NCBI GenBank assembly: GCA_022600345.1
Contig: JAHZKP010000002.1
Location: forward strand, 1 to 64,000
DNA from: Alphaproteobacteria bacterium
GTDB lineage: Bacteria > Pseudomonadota > Alphaproteobacteria > Rhizobiales > Hyphomicrobiaceae
DNA length: 64,000 nt
Direction of reading: 5' to 3'
Every line of letters starts with the position of its first letter. The stretch's first letter is position 1. The notes beneath the pieces are model-generated. The model saw only the letters and a list, made by a program, of their open reading frames with translations, had not been told where the DNA came from and searched no databases. The translations under genes and the position numbers were made by a program. This document shows positions 15,065-25,063 of the stretch, in pieces.

Positions 15065-16909
15065 ATGAAGCCAACAATACTTTCCCAAACCGTTTGCATG
15101 ACGCTCGCCGTAGCGATTCTGGCGTTCACCTTCGTGACATCCGGCAAGGTGCACGCTTCAGAAGCCTCACACGGGTTGGCTGCCTTCGACGAACTCAAAT
15201 ACCCTGCCGACTTCCCCCACTTCGACTACGTCAACCCCGACGCTCCCAAGGGCGGCCGCCTGTCGATGATCGGCTCAGCGGGCAAAATCACCTTCGACAG
15301 CTTCAATGATTTCATCCTCACCGGCGATACCGCCCAGGGCCTCTCCTACATCTACGATTCGTTGATGGTTCGCGCCTACGACGAACCTGATGCCGTCTAT
15401 GGTCTGATCGCCAAGAGCGCCGTGCTTGCCGACGACAAGATGTCGGTTACCTTCAAGTTGCGCGATGAGGCCCGGTTTGCTGACGGTTCGCCCGTCACCG
15501 CCGCTGATGTCGTGTTCTCGTTTCAATCGCTGAAAGAAAAGGGCCATCCCAATTACCGCTTCCAGCTTCGCGACGTCACCAAGGCCGAGGCCCTCGACCC
15601 ACTGACCGTCCGCTATCAGTTTACCGGCAAGCTGGTCCGCGACCTGCCGCTCATCGTTGCAACTTTGCCCGTGCTGCCGAAAGCCTTCTACGACAAGCAG
15701 CCGTTTGAAGAGACCTGGCTGGTGCCTCCGCTGGGCTCCGGGCCCTATGAAATCGCCAGTTTCAATCCGGGCACCTACGTCACTTATCGCCGCCGCGAAG
15801 ACTATTGGGCCAAGGATCTGCCGGTTAACCGCGGCCACTATAACTTCGACGAATTGCGCTACGAATATTATCGCGACCGTACCGCTGAGCTGCAGAACCT
15901 GCTCAACGGCACCTTCGATCTTCGCGAGGAATTCACATCGGTGAACTGGGCGACCGGATACAACGTGCCTGCCGTCAACGATGGCCGAATTCTGCGCTCA
16001 ACCCTGCCCGATGCCACACCTTCGGGCGCCCAGGGCTTCCTGCTCAACACCCGACGGGAAAAGTTCAAGGATCCACGCGTCAGGAAAGCGCTCGACTACG
16101 CCTTCAACTTTGAATGGACCAACAAGAACCTGTTCTACGGTCTGTATAAACGCACCGCGAGCTTCTTTGAGAACTCAGACATGAAGGCCAACGGTAAGCC
16201 TGGCCCTGAGGAACTGGCCCTGCTTGAACCGTTTCGCGACAAGCTCCCTCCAGAGGTTTTCGGCGAACCCTACACCCCGCCCGTCTCAAGCGACCGCGGG
16301 CAAGACCGCAAGAGCCTGCGTGAAGCCGACCGCCTGTTCAATGAAGCCGGCTGGACGGTGAAGAACGGCAAGCGGGTAAACGCCAAGGGCGAACAACTGA
16401 CCATCGAGTTTCTCACCTTCTTGAAGTCCTTCATCCGCATCATCAATCCCTATATCTCGACGCTGAAGCGGCTTGGCGTCGAGGCAACCGTCCGCCTCGT
16501 CGATGCCCCCCAGTACGAACGCCGCGTCAAATCCTTCGACTTCGACATCACCACGCGGCGCTACGTGCTGCGTCTGACGCCCGGCGTCGAAATGAAGAAC
16601 TACTGGAGTTCATCATCCGCCAACGTTGATGGCAGCCTGAATCTGGCTGGGATTTCCGATCCGGTTATTGACGCGCTGATAGACAAAGCCCTGGCGGCTA
16701 AGAGCCGCGCCGAGTTGGTAACGGCGACGCGTGCTATCGACCGCGTGCTCAGGGCTGGACATTATTGGGTGCCGCACTGGTATAAGTCGGCCCACAACAT
16801 GGCCTTCTGGAACAAGTTCTCATGGCCGCAAACAAAACCGAAATATGACCGGGGCATTATCGCGACTTGGTGGTATGACGCTGACAAGGCCGCTAAGTTG
16901 AACCGCTAG
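15065..16909 (+). CDS. yejA: YejA-like periplasmic peptide-binding protein, copy 2
   Basis: A second family 5 binding protein, 614 residues, with its own signal peptide ending near HASEASHG and the same landmarks: FPHFDYVNPDAPKGG, GSGPYEIASF and VRKALDYAFNFEWTNKNLF. It is clearly a paralogue of the gene just upstream but differs throughout, so the duplication is old. It lies 134 bases after copy 1 and 151 bases before the permease gene. Which copy is the main partner of the permeases cannot be told; this one is nearer and in many genomes the permease-proximal copy is YejA. Confidence 0.93.
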   Translation: MKPTILSQTVCMTLAVAILAFTFVTSGKVHASEASHGLAAFDELKYPADFPHFDYVNPDAPKGGRLSMIGSAGKITFDSFNDFILTGDTAQGLSYIYDSLMVRAYDEPDAVYGLIAKSAVLADDKMSVTFKLRDEARFADGSPVTAADVVFSFQSLKEKGHPNYRFQLRDVTKAEALDPLTVRYQFTGKLVRDLPLIVATLPVLPKAFYDKQPFEETWLVPPLGSGPYEIASFNPGTYVTYRRREDYWAKDLPVNRGHYNFDELRYEYYRDRTAELQNLLNGTFDLREEFTSVNWATGYNVPAVNDGRILRSTLPDATPSGAQGFLLNTRREKFKDPRVRKALDYAFNFEWTNKNLFYGLYKRTASFFENSDMKANGKPGPEELALLEPFRDKLPPEVFGEPYTPPVSSDRGQDRKSLREADRLFNEAGWTVKNGKRVNAKGEQLTIEFLTFLKSFIRIINPYISTLKRLGVEATVRLVDAPQYERRVKSFDFDITTRRYVLRLTPGVEMKNYWSSSSANVDGSLNLAGISDPVIDALIDKALAAKSRAELVTATRAIDRVLRAGHYWVPHWYKSAHNMAFWNKFSWPQTKPKYDRGIIATWWYDADKAAKLNR

Positions 16910-17060
16910 GGGGTGATCGTTTCAGGTGGGCACACGTTTGTGACCGGCTGAAGCGTGAAACACTCCCTTCATCAAGCACTTCGAGTACGTCTGAAACAAG
17001 TTGACTTAATCATCGGGTCGAAGACGCACTCTCAACAACAAAAGACCTCATAGCCCAAAC

Positions 17061-18197
17061 ATGGCCGCATACCTCCTCAAACGATTGTTGCTGATCCTGC
17101 CGACCCTGTTCGGCATCATGCTGATCAGTTTCATCGTCATCCAGTTCGCACCCGGCGGACCGGTGGAGCGCGTCATCGCCCAGCTACAGGGCCACGATGC
17201 CTCAATGACCGGGCGCATTTCGGGAGCCGGCGGCGATGGGCTGGGGGGAGGGACTGGTGCGCAAACCGGCCAGGGGTCCGCGGAGGCAGCCGGATCGAAA
17301 TACCGTGGCGCCCAGGGCCTCGACCCCGAATTCATCAAGAGTCTGGAAAAGCAGTTCGGCTTCGACAAGCCCGCTCATGAGCGCTTTGCGTTAATGATGT
17401 GGAACTACATAACCTTCGATTTCGGCACCAGTTACTTCCGCTCAACATCCGTCCTCGATCTCATCGCCGAAAAGCTCCCCGTCTCCATTTCGCTCGGGCT
17501 ATGGATGACGCTTTTGACGTACATGATTTCGATCCCACTGGGCATCCGCAAGGCCGTCCACGATGGCGAACGCTTCGATGTCTGGACGTCGGGCGCCTTG
17601 GTCGTCGGCTATGCAGTCCCCGGCTTCCTTGTCGCGGTACTGCTGCTCGTGGTGTTTGCCGGATCCTCGTTTTTCCAGTGGTTTCCCTCGCGCGACATCA
17701 TTTCCGAACGCTTCCAGGACTTCACATATCTGCAATGCGCAACGTCGGTCAGTTGCGTGATGGATTATTTCTGGCACCTCACCCTGCCATTGACTGCCCT
17801 GGCGCTGGGCGCGTTTACAACCATCACGTTCCTGACCAAGAACTCCTTCCTTGATGAGATCCGCAAGCAGTATGTCCTGACCGCGCGTGCCAAGGGTCTC
17901 GACCAGAACCAGGTGCTCTACGGTCATATCTTCCGCAACGCCATGCTGCTGATAATTGCCGGCTTCCCAGGTGCCTTCATCCATGCCTTCTTCACCGGTT
18001 CCCTGCTGATCGAAACGATCTTCTCGCTCGATGGGTTGGGCCTGTTGGCCTTCGAATCCATCGACAAGCGCGACTATCCCGTGGTCTTCGCGACGCTCTA
18101 CATCTTCTCGCTTTTGGGCCTGGTCGTGAACCTGATCTCCGATTTCGTCTACACGCTGGTCGATCCGCGCATCGACTTCGAAAGCCGGGAGGTCTAG
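17061..18197 (+). CDS. yejB: Peptide ABC importer permease YejB
   Basis: One of two inner-membrane permeases of the importer. The 378-residue protein starts with a membrane segment (RLLLILPTLFGIMLISFIVIQ) followed by GGPVERVIAQLQG. A long Gly/Ala-rich periplasmic insertion typical of YejB comes next, then further helices. The ATPase-contact loop YVLTARAKGLDQNQVLYGHIFRNA is intact. The stop is 3 bases before the start of yejE, so the two permeases are translationally linked. Confidence 0.96.
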   Translation: MAAYLLKRLLLILPTLFGIMLISFIVIQFAPGGPVERVIAQLQGHDASMTGRISGAGGDGLGGGTGAQTGQGSAEAAGSKYRGAQGLDPEFIKSLEKQFGFDKPAHERFALMMWNYITFDFGTSYFRSTSVLDLIAEKLPVSISLGLWMTLLTYMISIPLGIRKAVHDGERFDVWTSGALVVGYAVPGFLVAVLLLVVFAGSSFFQWFPSRDIISERFQDFTYLQCATSVSCVMDYFWHLTLPLTALALGAFTTITFLTKNSFLDEIRKQYVLTARAKGLDQNQVLYGHIFRNAMLLIIAGFPGAFIHAFFTGSLLIETIFSLDGLGLLAFESIDKRDYPVVFATLYIFSLLGLVVNLISDFVYTLVDPRIDFESREV

Positions 18198-18200
18198 GCG

Positions 18201-19445
18201 ATGGATGCACGCATCGACGAAGATCCCGGCAACTCTGCAAGATCAAAGCAAGCCGCCCGAAAGCAGGCATCTGCCCCTGAAGCTGTCCAAAAAGCCGGTG
18301 TTCCGCCAGCCGGGCGGCTTTTGAGCCGGCTTGAGTTATCGCCGATCAATCAGCGCCGTTGGGACAACTTCAAGGCCAACCGCCGCGGATACTGGAGCCT
18401 CTGGATCTTCCTGGCGCTTTTCGGCGTATCGCTGTTTGCCGAATTCGTCGCCAACGATCGCCCGCTTGTGGTTTCCTACAAGGGCGAGATGCTGTTCCCG
18501 GTTCTGATCGATTATCCAGAATCCAAGTTCGGTGGTTTCCTTGCTGTCACCGACTACCACGACCCAGTCAACGCCGACGAGATCAACGCCAATGGTTGGA
18601 TGATCTGGCCGCCCATCCGCTATTCCTACACTTCGATCAACCAGGACTACCCCGGCCGCCAGGGCGACAACGGCTTGTGCCTGGGCTATCCCGCGCCCCC
18701 ACCTTGGGCCTCATCGCAAGCCTACTGCGATGCCCCGCCAGACCAGATGGAACGCTTCAGTAATCTGGGAAATACCAATTGGCTGGGCCTCGATAATCAG
18801 GGCCGCGATGTCTTGGCGCGCGTCATATACGGTTTCAGGGTGTCGGTCATCTTCGGCCTCCTGCTGACCATCTTCGCCTCCATCATCGGAGTCACTGCAG
18901 GCGCCATCCAGGGCTACTTCGGCGGTTGGACCGACCTGATATTCCAGCGCTTCCTGGAGATCTGGTCCTCGATTCCTTCGCTGTTCGTCCTCATCATTAT
19001 TTCATCGGTCCTGGTGCCCGGGTTCTGGACGCTGTTGTTCGTGTTGTTGCTCTTCCAGTGGGTTTCGTTGGTGGGCGTCGTGCGCGCAGAGTTCCTGCGC
19101 GGGCGCAACTTCGAATACATCACCGCAGCACGCGCGCTTGGCTTGAGCGACCGTACGATCATGTGGAAGCACCTATTGCCCAACGCCATGGTCGCAACCC
19201 TGACGTTCCTGCCCTTCCAGTTGTCAGGATCGATCTCCGCGCTGACGGCGCTCGACTTCCTCGGCCTCGGCCTGCCACCAGGGTCGGCTTCACTGGGCGA
19301 ACTGTTGCTGCAAGGCAAAAAGCACCTGGAAGCCCCCTGGCTTGGTCTCACCGGGTTCTTCGCGCTGGCGATCATGTTGTCGTTGTTGATTTTCATCGGT
19401 GAGGCGGTGCGTGACGCCCTCGATCCACGCAAGACCTTCAAGTAG
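18201..19445 (+). CDS. yejE: Peptide ABC importer permease YejE
   Basis: The second permease, 414 residues. The first 55 residues are a polar cytoplasmic extension, then LSPINQRRWDNFKANRRGYWSL begins the conserved part. A large periplasmic loop follows the first helix (about 80-195), and the coupling loop YITAARALGLSDRTIMWKHLLPNAM is intact. This N-terminal layout is typical of YejE. It pairs with YejB directly upstream and is followed 14 bases later by the ATPase gene. Confidence 0.96.
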   Translation: MDARIDEDPGNSARSKQAARKQASAPEAVQKAGVPPAGRLLSRLELSPINQRRWDNFKANRRGYWSLWIFLALFGVSLFAEFVANDRPLVVSYKGEMLFPVLIDYPESKFGGFLAVTDYHDPVNADEINANGWMIWPPIRYSYTSINQDYPGRQGDNGLCLGYPAPPPWASSQAYCDAPPDQMERFSNLGNTNWLGLDNQGRDVLARVIYGFRVSVIFGLLLTIFASIIGVTAGAIQGYFGGWTDLIFQRFLEIWSSIPSLFVLIIISSVLVPGFWTLLFVLLLFQWVSLVGVVRAEFLRGRNFEYITAARALGLSDRTIMWKHLLPNAMVATLTFLPFQLSGSISALTALDFLGLGLPPGSASLGELLLQGKKHLEAPWLGLTGFFALAIMLSLLIFIGEAVRDALDPRKTFK

Positions 19446-19459
19446 GGGCAAAGGAAACG

Positions 19460-21109
19460 ATGACCACCTTCGAAACCCTGCTGCAAGCCCGCAACCTGTC
19501 GGTCGCCTTTTCGCAAGGCGGCCGCACGACGCTGGCTGCCGACCGGGTCAACTTCAAGATCGGCCGCGGCGAGACGGTGGCGTTGGTCGGTGAATCCGGA
19601 TCGGGAAAAACCGTCTCCGCGCTGTCGATCCTGAAACTTCTGCCCTACCCGTCTGCCTCCCACCCCACCGGTGAAATCTTCTACCAGGGCCGCAATCTGT
19701 TGAATGCGCCCAAAGATGATCTGCGCGAGATCCGCGGCAGCCGCATTTCGATGATCTTCCAGGAACCGATGACGTCGCTCAACCCGCTGCACACGATTGA
19801 GCGTCAGGTCGGCGAAGTGCTCAAGGTTCATCGCGGCCTTGACGATGACGCAACCCGGGCCCGCGTCCTGGAACTGCTGCACAAGGTTGGCATCCGCGAC
19901 CCAGAGCGCCGTCTTGGCGCCTTCCCGCATGAGCTTTCCGGCGGCCAGCGGCAGCGCGTCATGATCGCCATGGCGCTTGCCAACGAGCCAGACCTGTTGA
20001 TTGCCGATGAACCAACGACGGCCCTCGATGTCACCATCCAGGCCCAGATCCTCGAACTTCTCAAAGACCTGAGCCGCGAAATGGGCATGGCCATGCTGCT
20101 GATCACCCACGACCTGGGCATCGTCCGCAAAATGGCCCGCCGGGTCTACGTGATGAAGTCGGGAAAGATCGTCGAGGACGGCCATACCGAGACAATCTTC
20201 CAAGAGCCCCAGCACCCGTATACGCAGCACCTCCTGGCCGCCGAACCCAAGGGTGAGCCCAGCCCTTATGAAGCCTCAGCACCAATTGTCCTGAAGACTG
20301 ACCACTTGAAGGTCTGGTTTCCCATCAAGACCGGTTTGCTCAAGCGAACCACCGATCACGTCAAGGCGGTCGATGGCGTCTCGCTGGAATTGCGCAAGGG
20401 CCAGACGCTGGGCGTCGTCGGTGAATCAGGATCGGGAAAGACCACCCTCGGTTTGGCGCTACTGCGGCTGATCTCATCGAACGGCCCCATAATCTATATG
20501 GGCAACCGCATCGATTCTCATTCCGCCCGCACCATGCGTCCGCTGCGCAAGGAAATGCAGATCGTCTTCCAGGACCCCTACGGATCGTTGTCGCCGCGCC
20601 TTGCCGTCGGCCAGATCATTGAGGAAGGGCTGATCATCCAGAACCCCGCCCTGACCTATCACGAACGCCGCGAGCGGGTTGGTCGGGCTCTTGTCGAAGT
20701 CGGACTTGAAGCTGAGGCCCAGGACCGCTATCCGCATGAGTTTTCAGGCGGCCAGCGCCAGCGGATCGCCATCGCGCGGGCCATGGTCCTGGAACCGAAA
20801 TTCATCATGCTGGATGAGCCCACCAGCGCCCTCGACATGAGCGTCCAGGCACAAATCGTCGACCTTTTGCGCGACCTTCAGGCCAAGCGCGACCTCGCCT
20901 ATCTGTTTATCAGCCATGACCTGCGGGTTGTTCGCGCGCTGTGCAACTACGTCATCGTCATGCGCAACGGCAAGGTCGTGGAAGAAGGCCCATCGGCTCG
21001 GATCTTCAAGGCACCTCAGGAGGCCTACACCCAGGCCCTGTTGGCAGCCGCACTAAACCTTGAGGTCGCCGAAGTCGCCAAGGACGCACTCGATCTATCA
21101 GACGCGTAA
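19460..21109 (+). CDS. yejF: Peptide ABC importer ATPase YejF (double domain)
   Basis: The energising subunit, with two ATP-binding domains in one 549-residue chain. Each has Walker A GESGSGKT (44-51 and about 322-329), a signature (LSGGQRQRV and FSGGQRQRI) and Walker B followed by DEPTTALD or DEPTSALD. The oligopeptide-type C-terminal extensions QHPYTQHLL and QEAYTQALL follow each domain. AAAGGA lies just upstream of the ATG at 19460. All catalytic residues appear intact, so the importer should be functional. Confidence 0.97.
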   Translation: MTTFETLLQARNLSVAFSQGGRTTLAADRVNFKIGRGETVALVGESGSGKTVSALSILKLLPYPSASHPTGEIFYQGRNLLNAPKDDLREIRGSRISMIFQEPMTSLNPLHTIERQVGEVLKVHRGLDDDATRARVLELLHKVGIRDPERRLGAFPHELSGGQRQRVMIAMALANEPDLLIADEPTTALDVTIQAQILELLKDLSREMGMAMLLITHDLGIVRKMARRVYVMKSGKIVEDGHTETIFQEPQHPYTQHLLAAEPKGEPSPYEASAPIVLKTDHLKVWFPIKTGLLKRTTDHVKAVDGVSLELRKGQTLGVVGESGSGKTTLGLALLRLISSNGPIIYMGNRIDSHSARTMRPLRKEMQIVFQDPYGSLSPRLAVGQIIEEGLIIQNPALTYHERRERVGRALVEVGLEAEAQDRYPHEFSGGQRQRIAIARAMVLEPKFIMLDEPTSALDMSVQAQIVDLLRDLQAKRDLAYLFISHDLRVVRALCNYVIVMRNGKVVEEGPSARIFKAPQEAYTQALLAAALNLEVAEVAKDALDLSDA

Positions 21110-21352
21110 TCGCAGCTTGCTTGACCGCTGTTGTGTTCGCTGCGATCAGCCCCCCGGATTATCCCTGTCAGGACAATTGATAAGCAAAACTGTTGTTTCG
21201 CAGCCCCTGTGAGAAAGGCGGGTCAGACATTTGTCTAATCGGCCCGCCTCGCATATGGTTGCGCCGCATCGTCCGGGTGCGGATAAGGTGGTGTGCGCAT
21301 TCGCCTGGACATTTTCAGATTTCCAACGTCTCCAAAGAGAGGTCGAGAACAA

Positions 21353-21757
21353 ATGGGTATGCTCACAGAATTCCGCGAATTCGCCGTCAAGGGCAACATG
21401 GTCGACATGGCCGTCGGCATCATCATCGGCGGCGCTTTCGGTACGATCGTCAAATCGCTCGTCACGGACGTCATCATGCCGCCCATCGGCCTGGCCATGG
21501 GCGGGGTCGATTTCTCCGACATCAAGCTGACACTTGCAGAAGCCGTCGGCGATAAAGAAGCCGTGACCATGAACATCGGCACGTTCATTAACAACGTCAT
21601 CAGTTTCCTGATCGTGGCGTTCGCGGTCTTCATGTTGGTCAAGGCGGTAAACGCCATGCGCAAGCGGTTTGAAGAGGAAGAAGAAGCAGCTCCCGCAGCG
21701 CCAACGGCAACCGAAGCCCTCCTGGCCGAAATTCGCGACGAATTGAAAAAGCGCTAA
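21353..21757 (+). CDS. mscL: Large-conductance mechanosensitive channel
   Basis: A homopentameric tension-gated channel that releases solutes during osmotic downshock. The 134-residue protein has the conserved start [20 protein letters not shown], a first pore helix with [16 protein letters not shown], a periplasmic loop and a second helix. An acidic [11 protein letters not shown] linker and the usual C-terminal helix follow. I chose the ATG at 21353 (AGAGAGG upstream) over 21293, which adds residues absent from the family. Confidence 0.97.
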   Translation: MGMLTEFREFAVKGNMVDMAVGIIIGGAFGTIVKSLVTDVIMPPIGLAMGGVDFSDIKLTLAEAVGDKEAVTMNIGTFINNVISFLIVAFAVFMLVKAVNAMRKRFEEEEEAAPAAPTATEALLAEIRDELKKR

Positions 21758-21769
21758 CCCGCCGAAACC

Positions 21770-21804
21770 CCCGCTGAAACCCGCTGCTGTCGGGTTTCAG
21801 CGGG
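21770..21804 (+). terminator. Strong hairpin after mscL
   Basis: A perfect 14-bp stem CCCGCTGAAACCCG / CGGGTTTCAGCGGG with a 7-base loop begins 12 bases after the mscL stop. There is no T-run, so this may protect the 3' end or act with Rho. Confidence 0.7.
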
Positions 21805-22139
21805 CAGATGACGGCCGCAGCGAACGCCGCGACGAGCTCCCAAAGTTTTCAGTAGCGCTGTAGTTTGCTTTAGAATGATTTGAGAAATTCCAGATATACT
21901 TGGCCAAAATCATGGTGTGTCCAATTGGCTATGGCGCCGCAAACGGCCAATTCGCCCCATTGACCTAATCTGTCCCGAAGCGCAAAAGTCTTACCGCAGT
22001 TGTGAGACTAAGCGACCCATTATGGCAGTAAGCGGGTGGCTGGGCCGCCAAGAGCGGTTCCAATGCAACATGATTGCCCAAAGGCTTGGTGGGTTGAGAC
22101 GACGCCGAGCACTACGAGAACCCGAATAGCACGGCAAGC
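21805..22139. other. Non-coding gap before the TauE-type gene
   Basis: About 335 bases with no convincing gene. It is more AT-rich than its surroundings at 21840-21920, which suits a promoter, but no clear hexamer pair stands out. I looked for a known riboswitch core and saw none. Confidence 0.5.
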
Positions 22140-23069
22140 ATGAACCTCTATCTTCCCATCGCGGAAATGCCTGTGAATGTCCTGGTATTCCTGGGCATGG
22201 GGGGAGCGGTCGGATTCCTGTCGGGCATGTTCGGTGTCGGGGGCGGCTTCCTGATGACGCCGTTGCTGATCTTTTCCGGCATCCCGCCAGCCGTCGCCAT
22301 AGGCACCGAGGCTGCCCAGATCGTGGCATCCTCGGTATCTGGCGCAATCGCCCAATATCAACGCCGCAACGTCGATATCAAGATGGGAATCGTCCTTCTC
22401 GTCGGCGGCATCGTGGGATCGGTTGTCGGCGTGCAATTGGTCAAGGAACTGCGCCAACTGGGACAGTTCGAATTGTTCGTGTCGCTGGCTTACGTCATCT
22501 TCCTGGGCATCATCGGCACCTTGATGATGATCGAAAGCCTGAACACGATCCGGAAGGTCCGCGCCGGCACTCCGGTTTCCGCCCGCCGTTCCGGCCAGCA
22601 TAGCTGGATCCACGGCCTTCCTTTCAAGATGCGGTTCCATCGCTCCAAGCTCTACATCAGCGCTATCCCGCCGCTGCTGATCGGGGCCTTCGTCGGCTTG
22701 TTGGGCGCGATCATGGGCGTGGGCGGCGGCTTCATCATTGTGCCGGCGATGATCTACATATTACGCGTTCCAACCAACGTCGTGGTCGGCACCTCATTGT
22801 TTCAGATCTTGTTCGTCACTTCGGCGACAACGATCCTGCATGCGGTGCAGAACTATACTGTCGATATCGTGTTGGCCCTGATATTGATGGTCGGCGGCGT
22901 GATCGGCGCCCAGTTTGGCGCGGTCGCCGGCGAAAAGCTCAAAGGTGAACAATTGCGCTTCCTGCTGGCAGGGCTGGTTTTGCTGGTTTGCGTCCGTGTC
23001 GCCTGGAACCTCGTCGTCATGCCAGGTGAGCTTTATTCGATCGCCTCTCCGGTGGGAGGAGGACACTGA
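22140..23069 (+). CDS. TauE/SafE family sulfite/anion exporter
   Basis: A polytopic inner-membrane protein of 309 residues with about eight helices in two homologous halves, each with the family motif GVGGGFLMTP and GVGGGFIIVP. Members export sulfite, sulfoacetate or related organosulfur anions. A polar loop (about 140-175) divides the halves. The stop overlaps the start of the next gene by one base (TGATG), so it is translationally coupled to the TIGR02186 protein, a pairing seen in many alphaproteobacteria. Substrate is not known here. Confidence 0.92.
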   Translation: MNLYLPIAEMPVNVLVFLGMGGAVGFLSGMFGVGGGFLMTPLLIFSGIPPAVAIGTEAAQIVASSVSGAIAQYQRRNVDIKMGIVLLVGGIVGSVVGVQLVKELRQLGQFELFVSLAYVIFLGIIGTLMMIESLNTIRKVRAGTPVSARRSGQHSWIHGLPFKMRFHRSKLYISAIPPLLIGAFVGLLGAIMGVGGGFIIVPAMIYILRVPTNVVVGTSLFQILFVTSATTILHAVQNYTVDIVLALILMVGGVIGAQFGAVAGEKLKGEQLRFLLAGLVLLVCVRVAWNLVVMPGELYSIASPVGGGH

Positions 23070-24214
23070 TGGCCAGGAACCGCACTTTTTTCAGCGCCAT
23101 GTCGGTCCGCATGCGCCGGCAGTTCAGCTTTCTGCTCCGCTCAATCCGCCAAACCAGACCCAGGCATATCCGCGCCGCACTGACCGGGCGAAACGCAATT
23201 TTTGCACTCGGTGCCGTTCTGACGGCCCTGGCAATCTGGTACTTCGAGATCGGCGGCAGCGTCGATCCCAAGACCGCGGCACTGCGCGAAGCCGGAGGGG
23301 CCGCGCCTGCCGAGATCGCCAAGGAAATGGCGCAGGATACTGATGGCGACAAGGCGGCGACCAGGAAGGCCGATCTTGAAGCGCCGCCCGTTTCGAAAGT
23401 GCCCGAAGCGCCAGATCCGAGCAGAAAAGCCAAGGATGCAGAGGCCCCCGTCTACGGGCCGCCAAGTCCAGCCGTAAAGATGCCCGGCTACGATGAAACC
23501 ATCGAGATCGACGTTTCAACCCGCTCGGTCGGAATTACATCGGGCTTCACCGGCCAGAGAATCGTAATCTTTGGCGCCGTTCACAATTCGCTTCAGGTGT
23601 CTGCCGAGCAGGATCTTTACGATGTCGTCATCGTCGTTGAAGGCGTCAAGACACCATTGATCAGCCGGCGTAAATCGAACGTCGCCGGTCTTTGGATCAA
23701 CACTCAGTCGGTACAATTCAAGAAGGTTCCCAGTTACTACACGATTTCCTCATCCCGACCGATCGAAGAAATCTCGACCCCTAAGGTGCTCAACGCCCAC
23801 CAGATCGGATTCCGGCACGTACGCATTATTCCTGTCGCAGCCGATGAGGGAAAGTTGCCCAAAGAGCAATTGGCCAAGTTCCGGGAGGCCCTGGTTCGCC
23901 TGAAGGCCAGCGAGGGGCTTTATCAAAAGCACGAGAGGGGTGTCGATTTCATCGGCAAGTCGCTGTTTCGCACGACAATCGATTTGCCAGCCAACGTGCC
24001 TATCGGTCCGGTGGTCACCCGCGCCTACCTGTTCCGCGACGCCGAGTTGATTGCCAAGAACGCGGCCGGCGTCCAATTGCAGCGCCAGGGATTGGAGGCT
24101 TGGATGCACACGTTCGCCTTCGACTACCCGCTGTTCTACGGCCTGTTTGCGGTCGCCATGGCAGTCTCCGCCGGCCTCGCTGCCTCCGCCGTCTTCAGCC
24201 GCTCGGGGCATTAA
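23069..24214 (+). CDS. TIGR02186 family membrane protein
   Basis: A 381-residue protein of the TIGR02186 family, whose members accompany TauE-type exporters and have no assigned activity. The conserved part runs from about residue 145: IEIDVSTRSVGITSGFTGQRIVIFGAVHN, then VVIVVEGVKTPLISRRKSNVAGLWINTQSV, and ends in a single membrane helix (about 354-376). The first 140 residues are an addition: a basic segment, a membrane helix (about 44-63) and a Pro/Ala/Lys/Asp-rich linker. The periplasmic domain would thus be held by helices at both ends. Its stop overlaps the convergent pdeM stop. Confidence 0.88.
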   Translation: MARNRTFFSAMSVRMRRQFSFLLRSIRQTRPRHIRAALTGRNAIFALGAVLTALAIWYFEIGGSVDPKTAALREAGGAAPAEIAKEMAQDTDGDKAATRKADLEAPPVSKVPEAPDPSRKAKDAEAPVYGPPSPAVKMPGYDETIEIDVSTRSVGITSGFTGQRIVIFGAVHNSLQVSAEQDLYDVVIVVEGVKTPLISRRKSNVAGLWINTQSVQFKKVPSYYTISSSRPIEEISTPKVLNAHQIGFRHVRIIPVAADEGKLPKEQLAKFREALVRLKASEGLYQKHERGVDFIGKSLFRTTIDLPANVPIGPVVTRAYLFRDAELIAKNAAGVQLQRQGLEAWMHTFAFDYPLFYGLFAVAMAVSAGLAASAVFSRSGH

Positions 24215-24933
24215 TCCTCCCGCAGAAGCCGGGTTGCGATGGGGTAAAGCCCTTCCTGGCCCAGCATCCAGATGGCAAAGCCCTCTCCGCCAAACAGCGG
24301 ATCGAATGCTTCATCCAGAACGTTGAGCCCACCGGTGTATGAACCGAACGCCGGCAGGATCAACCGCAACCCATTGCCAATGAAGCACGGCCGGCGCAGT
24401 TTGAAACCGTCGCGCGAAATCTTGGCCGCCGGATGCAGATGCCCGGCTATCTCATGTGTTGTCCAGGCGCCTTCGGGCTCGTGGCGCAAGGTAATTCCGC
24501 CCACCGAGATCTTGGAAACAACGTACCCGCCAAGCCGCTCGCTGATGTCGGGATCGTGGTTGCCCACGACCCAGATCCACTCGCAAGCCTCCTGCATTGT
24601 CCTCAGCGCATTGAGATCCTTGTCGTTCATGCGCTCGGCCGCAGCGCTATCGTGAAAACTGTCGCCCAGTGCAATCACGGTTTCAGCGCCGAACCTGTCG
24701 ATAACGCCTGCCAGTTGCGACAGCGTTTCTCGCGTATCGTAAGGCGGCAGGAATTGTCCGCCCTTGGCAAACGACGATCCCTTTTCCAGATGCAGGTCGG
24801 CGACGATCAGCGCCTTTTCTGCTGGCCAAAACAACGCCCCCGACATGTCGGCGACGAACGACTTGCCGCATACCGATACGTTTTGTTGTTGGAAGTCATT
24901 CAGCCCAAGTCTGTCCGGCTTCAGTTGAAGCAT
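24211..24933 (-). CDS. pdeM: Ligase-associated DNA damage response endonuclease PdeM
   Basis: A calcineurin-type metallophosphatase of 240 residues, one member of a four-gene cluster (ligase, helicase, exonuclease, PdeM) linked to DNA damage. The metal-site motifs are DLHLEKGS, GDSFHD, GNHD and GHLHP, in that order. The C-terminal LPAFGSYTGGLNV is family-specific. It lies 130 bases downstream of the Lhr-like helicase on the same strand. Only these two members of the cluster are in the window. Confidence 0.93.
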   Translation of the reverse strand: MLQLKPDRLGLNDFQQQNVSVCGKSFVADMSGALFWPAEKALIVADLHLEKGSSFAKGGQFLPPYDTRETLSQLAGVIDRFGAETVIALGDSFHDSAAAERMNDKDLNALRTMQEACEWIWVVGNHDPDISERLGGYVVSKISVGGITLRHEPEGAWTTHEIAGHLHPAAKISRDGFKLRRPCFIGNGLRLILPAFGSYTGGLNVLDEAFDPLFGGEGFAIWMLGQEGLYPIATRLLRED

Positions 24934-25063
24934 GCCCCCGTCTTTCCACGTCTAAGTCTGACCACACCTGAATCTTTCCACGTCTGATTCGTTTTAGGAT
25001 CAATTGTCTACACGCTTGCGCTGCGAAGCAATTGGCAAGTCACCGCACCACCGGGCATTTGCC

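Noticed and set aside
18914..20230. A 438-residue reading frame opposite yejE and yejF
   Set aside because: It is antisense to two genes with intact ABC motifs and spans both without any domain of its own.
21805..22139. A riboswitch upstream of the TauE-type gene
   Set aside because: No known aptamer core could be matched by eye, and no expression-platform terminator lies before the start.
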